Of a DNA stretch of 64,000 nt, positions 54,421-64,000 are shown in pieces. Numbering within the stretch: position 1 is the first letter of the stretch; each line of letters begins with the position of its first letter. Location: the NCBI GenBank assembly GCA_949130485.1, contig OX422183.1, positions 15,187,812 to 15,251,811 on the forward strand, written 5' to 3'. Source of the stretch: Agelas oroides (taxonomy: Eukaryota > Porifera > Demospongiae > Agelasida > Agelasidae). The translations under genes and the position numbers were made by a program. The notes below the pieces were generated by a model. That model had not been told where the DNA came from, did no database searches, and saw nothing but the letters and a program-made list of their open reading frames with translations.

Positions 54421-57400
54421 TTTGGATTCGATCCCGGTACCTCTGCTTGTGGGACCACTCCACTATCAGTCTCTAGTGTTGGAACACGCGTCCAGATAGC
54501 CGATCCCTCTTCGATGCCGAGCGTAGTTTCACACCCATACGTCACACCTGTTTGCCCGACACCTACTCCACCAGTGTTGCCCGCGGTAACACCTCCTGCT
54601 CCTGCCCGTACGGTTACTCCCTATGTCAAACTTCCGAAGTTGTCGATGAAGAAGTTTAATGGTGATTTGACGAAGTGGACGACATTTTGGGACTCATTTT
54701 CGTCCTCCATAGATGCTAATCCAGCCCTCTCTGGCATCGATAAATTTAACTAGTTGATCTCCCTGTTGGAGTCGACTGCGGCTGAAGCCATCGCTGGCCT
54801 GACCCCCACGGATGCTAACTATGAAGAGGCAGTGGCTACCTTGAAGAAGAAGTTTGGTAATCCTCAACTCATCATCAACCGCCACATGGAGGCACTATTG
54901 CATGTATCATCCCATCATGACATCAGGGGCCTACGGAAGTTACACGATTCAGTGGAAGCTCATATTCGAGGACTGAAGGCCTTGCGAGTCCCAGCCCAGA
55001 CCTACGGCAGATTATTGATATCTGTCCTTGGTAACAAGTTACCCCCTGAGCTCAGGCTCATTGTCACTCGTGAGATGACCGGGGAGGGTTGGGACCTTGA
55101 ACGACTAATGAGGATATTTGAGCGAGAGATTGATGCAAGAGAACGAGCCTTCGTTCCCACTAGCCAAGGTAATGTCCGCAGGCCACGAATACCTACCGCC
55201 TCTACACTATTAGCGAACAGCCCAGGATCTAACGGTAACCGAGTTGTCTGTGTCTACTGTGAGAAAGACCACGTGTCCAGTTCCTGCGACACCATAACTG
55301 ATGCAGCTGCCCGCAAGGAGTTGCTACGCAAGTTTGGTCGATGCTTTGTCTGTTTGAAGAGGCATCATCTTAGCAGAGATTGCCGCTCCAACTTCAATTG
55401 CAAGAAGTGTCGTGGACGTCACCACGTTTCAATTTGTGTGCGGACTACAAACAAGAGTGGTGGTAAAACCCCTACAACTCAGGGAGGTGGTGAGAAATCA
55501 CAAGGTGGTGACAATTCTGCTGTTCCTACGATCACATGTTACGTTGGCTCTCAAACCCCGATTCTACTTCAGACCGCAAAATTGCGATTAGTGAACCTGA
55601 ATGGTGAGAATCCCGCAACCTCAGCTAGAGCCATTCTGGATAGTGGCAGTCAGAGAACGTATGTCACGAGTCATGTCAGGGAGAGACTCATGTTGCCCGC
55701 TGTCGCTATGGAGTCCATTCAGATAAAGACCTTTGGCAATTCTGAGGGCTCCGACAAGACATGTGACGTTGTTAACTTTGGAGTGAGGATCAATAGCGGG
55801 GAAACGTTGGAGATAGCAGCCCTTGTAGTACCACTAATCAGCAGCCCATTGACCTCACAGCCAATCACCACTTCAGGAGAGTGTCATGAACACTTGCTGG
55901 GCTTGGAGCTGGCCGATTCTGCTGACAGCGACGACGTACTAGAGGTGGATGTGCTCATAGGATCAGATTGGTACTGGAGTCTGGTCACAGGAAGAGTGAT
56001 TCGAGGAAAGAGTGGGCCAACGGCTATTCACACCAAGGTCGGATGGATACTATCGGGGCCAGCGACCAATCCGACCACAGTTAACCTCACTCTTTCCTCC
56101 TTGATTCACGCTCTGAAGATTGACACTTTCAAGGTGGAACCAAGCCTGGATGATCAGCTGAAACAATTCTGGGAGCTAGAATCCCTCGGCATTCCCACAA
56201 ATGAGACTCCTGTATATGAGAAGTTTTTGCAACAGATCCGTTTTGACGGACACAGACACGAAGTGAGCTTACCGTGGAAGGAGCATCATCCATCACTCCC
56301 AGACCACTATGAGTTGTGTCACAAGAGGCTTGAAGCTCTTTTGAGGAAACTCAGGCAGACACCCACCCCATCTGCTTGAGGAGTATGACAGCATCATCCG
56401 TGACCAACAAGAAAAGGGGATTGTTGAGAAGGTCTCTCCATCAAGTACGACTACAGACAGAGCTAGTCCACTACCTTCCGCATCATGGCGTTGTCAGGCA
56501 GGACAAGACAACTTCTAAATTACGAATCGTCTATGATGCCTCGGCCCGATCCACTGGACCTTCTCTTAATGATTGCCTATACGCGGGACCAAAGTTTGGT
56601 CAGTCAATCTTTGACATCCTTGTGAGGTTTCGGCTCCAGCAAACAGCCCTTATCGGAGATATTGAGAAGGCCTTTCTGATGATATCAGTACAGGACAGAG
56701 ACAGGGATTCACTACGTTTCCTGTGGACGACTGACCTCAACTCAGAGAAGATTGAACCAACTCCATTCAGATTCACTCGAGTCGTCTTTGGCGTGTCCTC
56801 CAGTCCTTTCTTACTTAATGCGACTATCAATCACCACATAGAGACTTTCCGTGAGACTGACCCAGCGTTTGTCGACAAGTTCCTCTCATCCATCTACGTA
56901 GATGACCTTGTGTCAGGATGCAATGATGCACAGTCCACTTACGAGTTCTACCTGAAGTCGAGAGTCAGGCTTGCATCCGCTGCATGGCTTCAAGTTGAGG
57001 AAGTTTGTCACCAATTTGGAGGAATTGCGTTGTCGCATACTGGAGGATGAGGTGCCTGTGGAGAAGCAAACCGATTCTGAGGAGGACCAATCCTATGCAA
57101 AGACTTCACTCGGTGTGAAGATGAGCAATGATCCAGGAAGTACCAAGGTACTTGGTGTCCTTTGGGACGTTTTGCGAGACGAGCTGCTGTTTGACATTGG
57201 AGAGGTGACCAAAGCGATGGAACCTCTGGAACCCACTAAGAGGAACTTGGTTAGCATTACCGCTAAGTTCTTTGATCCCCTTGGTGTTGTGTGTCCTGTC
57301 ACGGTACTATTCAAGATGTTCTGTCAGCAGCTCTGTGAGGCCAAAGTGGGTTGGGATGACCCTCTATCAGATGAGTTCCTGGAGAGATGGAGCCAACTTC

Positions 57401-58386
57401 TCTCAATGCTCAAGGGGGCCAGACTCATCAGTATTACACGATGTGTCCACCAACTTGTGAATCCCAAGGTTGCACAGTTGGTCGGATTCTGTGATGCTTC
57501 GAGTAAGGCTTATGCAGCCGTTGTATACCTCAGACTCGAGGATGGAGACAGTGTGGACGTCAAGTTTCTGGCTGCAAGGACAAGAGTCGCACCGGTCCAT
57601 GGTATCACGATACCACGGCATGAATTGTTGTCAGCTCTCCTTCTGTCAAAACTGCTCACCAGCATTCGAGATGCATTGCATTCAGAACTGACTTTGGCTG
57701 ACCCTGTGTGCTCCACGGATTCAAAGGCATCTCTGTACTGGATCCAGGGAGTCCATCATGAATGGAAGCAGTTTGTGGAGAACCGTGTCACTGCCATCAG
57801 GAACCTAGTTCCTCGGGAGTTTTGGAGACACTGCCCCGGGAAGGAGAACCCACCCCACTGACATCCCCTCTAGGGGAATGAATGCATCTGCCCTATCTGA
57901 ATCCTCAATTTGGTTATCTGGCCCTGACTGGCTCTGGCACCGGACTGAAGTAGTGGCGTTATGAGATGTGTCTGAGATTGGAGTTCCAGGAGAGTGCCTA
58001 AGTGAAATGAAGCGCAAGGACCTCACATGTTCACTAGTTGCGACGGGAACTACCAAACCATCTGAGAGCATAAGCCAAGTTATTTGTCCAGAGCGTTACA
58101 GCTCCTCCAGTCGTCTCTTCAGAGTCACAGCCTTGTATTCAGATTCATAGCACGGCTTCGGAAATCGTCCCACTTGAGTGATCCAACAAACCCAGAAGTC
58201 TCAACAGAAGAGATCAACCAAGCAAGGTTGAGATGGATTCGGGATATGCAGACTCATATGACTGAGGACAGGAACTTTCCCACCTGGAAGCGCCAGTTTG
58301 GCCTTTTTCAAGACGAACAAGGCTTGTGGAGATGTGGAGGCAGAATGTCTCACTCCTCATTGCCCCCTGACAAATCCTTTTTATAG
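54421..58386 (+). pseudogene. Decayed BEL/Pao LTR-retroelement gag-pol
   Basis: Order of parts: Pro-rich gag start (from about 54421), gag core with KKFNGDLTKWTTFWDSF (about 54650), zinc-knuckle-like cysteines (VYCEKDH, CFVCLKRHHLSRDC, CKKCRGRHH; 55250-55440), aspartic protease ILDSGSQ (about 55633), reverse transcriptase with the YVDDL motif (about 56897), RNase H region GFCDASSKAYAAV (about 57487), and the start of the integrase zinc region (to 58386). It is broken by TAG at 54751, frame changes near 56365, 56440, 56985, 57850 and 58133, and TGA near 57962. The integrase core is missing, and I find no LTRs. BEL/Pao assignment follows from the DUF1759/DUF1758-type gag-protease order and the RT signature. 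Not functional. Confidence 0.88.
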
Positions 58387-59307
58387 TTCTGGCCAAAACA
58401 ACAAGAAACTGTTAGATTTTTTACACTATAATAATAATTATATTGGGTGATGTAGACAGATAAACCAGTTGATGCAGTGGCAGAAGACTGAATTGAATGA
58501 AGATATCCAGCAAGAATTGATGGTAGGAATTGTAAGAATGTATAACAGTCCTTTTGTTTGGGCATTTCTGTAGCTTATATGCATTTTTGCATCATACTTT
58601 CCAACAAAATACAAGGCTAAATAAGACATAATATATAGTGGGAACTTGAGTAAAGTTCCGTAGTTTCACAATCTTATACCTGTGGGGATCTAGCTAACAT
58701 GAGCGAAAAACGGTGAATGCAACTGTAACAATGTTAAGTTGGTGCCTGGATCCTCTCAGTCTGCATGTGAACACAAGACAATATTAAACAATGGCACGAT
58801 AACAAAGGCAGACAGAAGCGAAGTAAAGACCTTCTGTAGTGGTACTGGTTTTAGTCCCATTACCTCTACCAGCCAAAAGAACATTGCACGCTTCTCTTGA
58901 GCAAATTACGTAATCCCAAATAGCTATTTGACTCCAACGCCCTGGATAAATCGTCGCGGTTTCCACTGACATTCCGGCCCAAAAAGTGCTCATCTACTAC
59001 TAGCAGATGAACAACTATTCCAACCATATACTTATTTTAATGTTACTCTATATCTTCATTTTCACATTGTCAACCCTAACTTAGGCAGATTATCGAGAAT
59101 ACTAGCCATGACGATTCTCACAGCCTGCATGAATAAGTCTTGCAACTGACTTTCCCGGGAAGAAACTTTGCATATAAACGCAGGCTTGACACTGAAGTTC
59201 AGTGACTACATACAAATGCATATAAATTGGGGCGATTCTGAGCGCAGGGGGGGGGGGGGGGGGGGGGGGGGGGGAATCCGGGAAGAGGGCACAGGCTGTA
59301 CGTCCAT

Positions 59308-59341
<34 letters not shown>

Positions 59342-60020
59342 CCCCTCCCCCTCCAAATCCCAGGATGCACCACCACCAACTCAAACCGTGGCGGTATTCT
59401 TTGATCCAGTCGTTACGCCAACGGAACCGGAAGTCATAGAGTTGCGTATAATTTTATTTTTTCGTAACAGACAAACAACTCGCATTATGAATAATAAATG
59501 ATTTTTTTTATCCTGAGCATGCTTTCTTAGTAAAGGAGTCTTGGCTACCAAACTTTCCATCATGAACAAGTTATGATAGACCTCTGCTCCATAGAGTTCT
59601 CAGCCCTGCAGAGCGTTTCTACAGGATGCAGCAGACGATTCCGTATATTCTCCCTCCCGTGCTGAGACCGTGTGGAAAAATTTTCTGACATGCCTAATTA
59701 GCTAACTTCAGGAAGTTAGATTGCTGGTTAACCGGTCTCACTGCACAGGAAATTTGAAGTTGTTCTTGTAATTATTTCCGGCGATCTGCGCGCTAGTAAA
59801 CTATGCATTAATTAATAACAGCTGGTAGCCTCCACGAGTGTTATCTTAGCAACGTTCTTCCTGTGCAGGTGAGCATATCTTGTGTGTTGATCTAATAGAG
59901 TGAAAATATGCATATCTTGCAGAAATAGCTGTGTACTTAGTCTGTGCAAAGCAGAACAGTATGCCTATTTTAGCATGCAACAGGCATATCTTACATTATA
60001 CATAATACCAACAGGATACT
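58387..60020. other. Spacer between BEL remnant and the Cys-rich ORF
   Basis: Unannotated sequence with a large inverted homopolymer pair (59247-59338). The stretch 59580-60020 precedes the ATG at 60021 and may hold the 5' flank of that gene or the left end of a transposon, but I cannot identify terminal repeats because the right end is outside the window. Confidence 0.5.
59247..59338. repeat. G28/C30 inverted homopolymer pair
   Basis: 28 G at 59247-59274, a 34-nt spacer, then 30 C at 59309-59338. The two runs are complementary and could form a hairpin or quadruplex/i-motif structures. Lengths are likely unreliable in any assembly. Confidence 0.95.
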
Positions 60021-63000
60021 ATGAGTGAGCATAAGACAGGCAAAAGCAGAAGACAGTCATCTTATGCAGGTGATGAGTCCACGAGATGTGAACTCTGTAA
60101 TGGCAAACATGCTTTGATGTCCTTTCCAGAGCAATGGACGAGTCACAGAGCTCGTGAGTTTGTACTCTCACAGGGAGTTTCATTGTTGAAGTTGATATGT
60201 CAACCGTGTCGCAATGACATTAGCAGGGTGTTGAACAATCCCACGTATAAACCTAGGTGGGAAAAATCAGGGAAAGCAGTAGTGTGTTGCGTACAAGGAT
60301 GCAAAGAACATGTTATTGCATGTAGCAAAATGATAACCAAAGAAAAATCGACACAACTTTTTGAAGATGCTGGACTTGAATGTAGCAGTGAAACCATACC
60401 TGTACCCACCCCCTTGTGCAGTCACCATTACCACATGCTGTACAACAGACTGCATCCCACACCAACCAACTGCTCTACCTGTGGTTCATCACTTAAACAT
60501 GTTACTCAAAGACAATGCCCAAACCCACTTATAATACAAAGCCACTTGATAGAAACTGCAGGGTTTGAGGGGTCAATCACTTGCAATGACAAGGTTTGCT
60601 ACAATTGCTATAAATCGCATTTGGTGATTTTAAATGCAAACAAGCAAGTCAGTAGAGATAGTGACCTCCTGCTAGAGATTAGCACCTTAAAGCATAATGC
60701 CAAAGCTATCAATGAGCTAGGCAATTTACAGCATGTACTTGACGCAGCAGTAAACCAGACTACAATTATGGTAGCTGAAGAACTGCTGCATAGACAAGTT
60801 TTACACTTACCAGCAGTCCATGACTTTCTTTGCAACCATGCTGAGACACTCGCTGTCACTGCAAACCTGGGTACACAGGGTGATATACACAAGTCAGTGA
60901 CATGCATGTGGGTACTGAGTAGCCTGAAAGCTAATCTCCAACACCACATCACCTACAGGTGCCCTGTGTGTAAATATGGTACCCTCATATTTAGGCCAAA
61001 CACTGACTTAATTCCCTCCTTACAAAAGACAATGTGGAGGCTAAGGCAGTTAGAGTGCACCGCAAAGTCATTTGAAACCAACATAAAATCACAACACCTA
61101 GATGACCTCAACCACCGAATACATTAAAACATAGAACGTCTGCTTTCGCAACAGCTTCCCTTTGAGCCTGACATGCTTGATATTGACAAGTTCATTGACG
61201 AAACAGACAGTCAAGTGTGGAACATTATCTGCCTCCTGACGAGGTCAATATCAGAAAGGCGAGGAACATCTAGGGCAGCAGACCAAACTTCCATAGCTTA
61301 CCAGACCAAGAAAATGCGTAGATTCTTTCTCCTGTGTGCAGTACTGTTCTGCACAGATGGTCGCTGTTCACAGCCACTCCATACACTGTTGACAGACATA
61401 GTAGAGGGTCAGGGTGGATCAGCTCTTCTGATCAGGTTACTAAACAAGCTGGGAGTCTGTGCTTCACTGGATACCCTAAAGCGGTTTATTCAATACAAGG
61501 TGAGCAGTGGAAAGATAATATCAAAATCCCTGGATCCCACAGTCTTCACCATTGTATCTGCTGATAACGTGGACTTTCTACACAGTTATGCCTGTGTATT
61601 CAAGGGTAGACAGAGTAGCAGCTGGCATGGTACTTCCATTCAAGCAGCACAACCACTGCCTTCTCTCTCTCTTGTTGAGATCAACCCTGACATAGAAGAG
61701 CTAACAACACCTCCAAGAGCTCTAAATGTGGATACATCAACAGAAAATGTGCCTTTTTCACTTACTATGGAGACTAGCATGGATGAACAACCAACAGAAT
61801 GCCACTTAGCTAAGTCTCACAAACGATTAAACAGATCATCTCCAATACAGTCACCACTGCAGCTGACCAGGTCACCAACGTCAAAGGCTAGAAGAATGAG
61901 GACAGGGACAGAGCAACAGTCAGTATCTCAATCTATACCTCCTCCCCAGTTTCAATGTCAACTTACACAACATGAGCAGTGTCCAATACACTTGTGGGAT
62001 GTTGACCAAGAAATACAGCCTTTGCAAGGCCTCACAGGCCACAATCCTTCCCACCTCCCAGTCCACGATCCTTCCCACCTCACAGGCCATGATCCTTCCC
62101 ACCACACAGGCCACTATCCTTCCAGCCTACCAGACCCTCGCTGTCTACAAGGACACAACCTACCAGACCCTCCCTGTCTACAAGGACACAACCCACCAGA
62201 CACTCCCAGTCTACAAGGACCTGATCCTTCCCGCCTACCAGACCCTCCCAGTCTACAAGGACACAACCCACCAGACCCTCCCAGTCTACAAGGACACAAC
62301 CCACCAGACCCACCCCGTCTACAAGGACACGATCTTCCCTGCCTACCAGATCCTCCCCGTCTAACCCTAACCCTACAAGATCATGATCCTCCCTGCCTAC
62401 CAGCCAACGATCCTTTTCACCTACCAGGCCATGATCTTCCCTACCAGCAAGGACATGACCATCCCCTACTACCAGGCCCCCATGACAATACAAATCATCC
62501 ACCCATTGTTCACACCTTGAATTTCAGAACCCAGAACCAGTCATATTTCGTCACAGAGAAGACTTTGGAAGATTTTCAAATGGGTGAGACAGATAACTTA
62601 GCAATGCAAGAACTTCAAGAAGAAATAAATGCTTACATCTTACAAAGAATAGTTTCAAGTGAAAAGGAATCTCACCCTTTCATCAACATCCAGGACTACT
62701 TCTCCTTGACTCGTGCCACACACACTGAAAAGTCTTGTGTTGAGTACCTAGATGTGCTGGATGCAGTAGCAGACAGAAAGGATACCATGATGAAAGTGCT
62801 ACAAGACCTACACCAGCAACTGATTGTAGACCAAAAACGGCAGTGGGTGATACTTGAGGGTGATGCCAAAGTATACGATATCTTGCAATCCCTGAAATTT
62901 GAGTATGGTAGGGAACTGGACTGGATGTTACCATACCCGGGTGACTGGCATCTCCTCAAGAACTACCAAGCTGCTTTAATGAAACCCTACTACGATGCTG

Positions 63001-64000
63001 GATTAAGTGCATTAGCAAAGGTATCTGGTTATCCACTTGCAAGTATTAAATCTTGCACACAATTCAAGCGGACCCACAAGTTTCTTCTGGAAGCATGGGA
63101 GGCAGTTTATCGGGTCATGCTTACCAAGTTCATTGCATCTCTTGCCCCAGATGGTAAAGAATGTGATCAATCCATTACAGATTTGATCAAACAGACCACT
63201 CTATCAATACAGTCACAATCTCATGAAGACTTTTTGAAAGTGTTAAATTCACAACTTGCTGGAATGAAAATCTCGTTGAAAAAATTCTTTCAACAATTCC
63301 AATCATTCATTCAATCACAAGCCACAGTTGACAATACATGGCAGTTCTGGACACAATTCGTTTTTCAAGATTGCATGGCTTACATTGGTCTATTCCTTGC
63401 AATACGAAGTGGTGATTGGAACCTCAGAATGGCCTGCATTAAGCACATGGCACCTATATTCACTGCATTTGATCATTCAACTTACCAACGGCTCATTGCA
63501 AGACACATCAGTGATGTTCTCTCGATGCCACAACCGCTTCTTACTATGCTCCAGCAAGGTGGCTTTGTTGTTAGCATCAGTGGACGACCATGGCACTCTG
63601 TTGGTGTTGATGAAGCCCATGAAATGCTCATCAACAGATCATGCAAAACATCAATAGTTAAACCATCTCCTGATTGCATCAGCAGAGTTGCCCGCTATTT
63701 GCCCTACAGGTCAAGAACACTTGAGAATTTACAACAACAGTTGTTTCCTGAGGAGGTTAATCACAAACCATTACTCATCACATCACCAATATCACGTGAC
63801 CCAGAAGACTACAAGCATGAACAGAACATACTCACCCAGATGGAACTTGCAAATGCAAAGTTGCTACTTCCAGTAACAACCATCAATCGTGGCTTAATCA
63901 ACCCTTTTTCCAACAAGTCAGCTACATCTGAGCAATCCGCTGATCTTCTTGCCTTCAGGTCCATAGGGAGCCGGGAGTTCTTGCTAAAAACTGCTACCAG
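60021..64000 (+). CDS. Large Cys-rich transposon-like protein, one in-frame TAA, runs off the window
   Basis: ATG 60021 opens a frame of 368 codons to TAA at 61125-61127. The same frame then stays open for all 957 codons to the window end, so this is one gene with a single nonsense codon, not two. The N-terminal part has paired Cys/His motifs (CELCNGKH at residue 24, CQPC, CCVQGC, CSHHYH, CSTCGSS, CNDKVCYNCYKSH, later CPVCKYG). Next come a Leu-rich region, a low-complexity His/Pro repeat (62020-62480) and a conserved-looking region, YPGDWHLLKNYQAALMKPYY (about 62932). The last resembles, from memory, DUF6589-type proteins, a transposon-associated family common in invertebrates. No introns are needed. 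Function is not established; a transposase-like origin is my inference. If TAA is real, this copy is inactive or read through. Confidence 0.6.
61125..61127 (+). other. Single in-frame TAA in the Cys-rich ORF
   Basis: It lies between NHRIH and NIERLL. The frame on both sides has matching composition and no other stop. A one-base change from a sense codon is the simplest origin. Confidence 0.85.
62020..62480 (+). repeat. Coding minisatellite, His/Asp/Pro-rich
   Basis: Units of 10-12 residues of the type LPDPPSLQGHNP and HDPSHLTG recur about a dozen times in frame, with CTACAAGGACAC as the most constant nucleotide core. The copies in the middle (62200-62330) are nearly identical and the edges diverged. 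The minus strand is also open here (62080-62502), a by-product of the repeat. Confidence 0.9.

Noticed and set aside
59102-59404. Gly/Pro-rich ORFs on both strands
   Set aside because: Produced by the G28/C30 runs.
62080-62502. 140-codon minus-strand Gly/Val/Leu-rich ORF
   Set aside because: Antisense shadow of the coding minisatellite in the plus-strand frame, which is open for over 950 codons.

Overview
The window looks like a gene-poor, repeat-rich stretch of an animal nuclear genome, most likely an early-branching metazoan and probably a demosponge. The reasons are small exons with GT/AG introns, an ankyrin/TRPA-type channel pair, remnants of a multi-membrane-span protein family I associate with sponges and cnidarians, a BEL/Pao retroelement and very many short inverted-repeat (MITE-like) elements. 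The species assignment is inference; no rRNA, mitochondrial or other marker gene is present. All splice structures below were read by eye from splice-site consensus, reading phase and comparison of the two paralogues.

Layout. (1) 213-17427, plus strand: the 3' 18 exons of a TRPA-like cation channel (gene 1, 5' end outside the window). (2) 17428-22515: intergenic, several inverted-repeat elements and a poly-C tract. (3) 22516-47710, plus strand: a second, complete TRPA-like gene (gene 2, 24 exons) with conserved intron positions and phases, so the two are tandem duplicates. Gene 2 differs from gene 1 by an in-frame 69-bp coding minisatellite in one ankyrin exon and by a 4-bp insertion in another. 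That insertion shifts the frame but also creates a consensus GTGAGT donor that keeps frame if used. (4) 47711-52400: a MITE and a 2.8-kb fold-back element with ~0.58-kb inverted arms. (5) 52440-53500: a frame-broken 3' fragment of a Cys-rich multi-span membrane protein. (6) ~54421-58386: a decayed BEL/Pao gag-pol with several frame breaks and no integrase core. (7) 58387-60020: spacer with a G28/C30 inverted homopolymer pair. (8) 60021 to the window end: a >1,300-codon Cys-rich ORF, probably transposon-derived, interrupted by one TAA and carrying a coding minisatellite; it continues beyond the window.

How the genes relate. Each channel should have an N-terminal ankyrin stack (about 13 repeats in gene 2), a pre-S1 linker with the TRPA-type EH...LL.HPL motif, six membrane segments with a GEFDF pore-loop motif, and a C-terminal tail ending in short coiled-coil cassettes, each on its own phase-0 exon. 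Most non-coding sequence is introns colonised by MITEs of hAT type (8-bp duplications), piggyBac type (TTAA), pogo/mariner type (TA) and several unassigned palindromic families, some nested.
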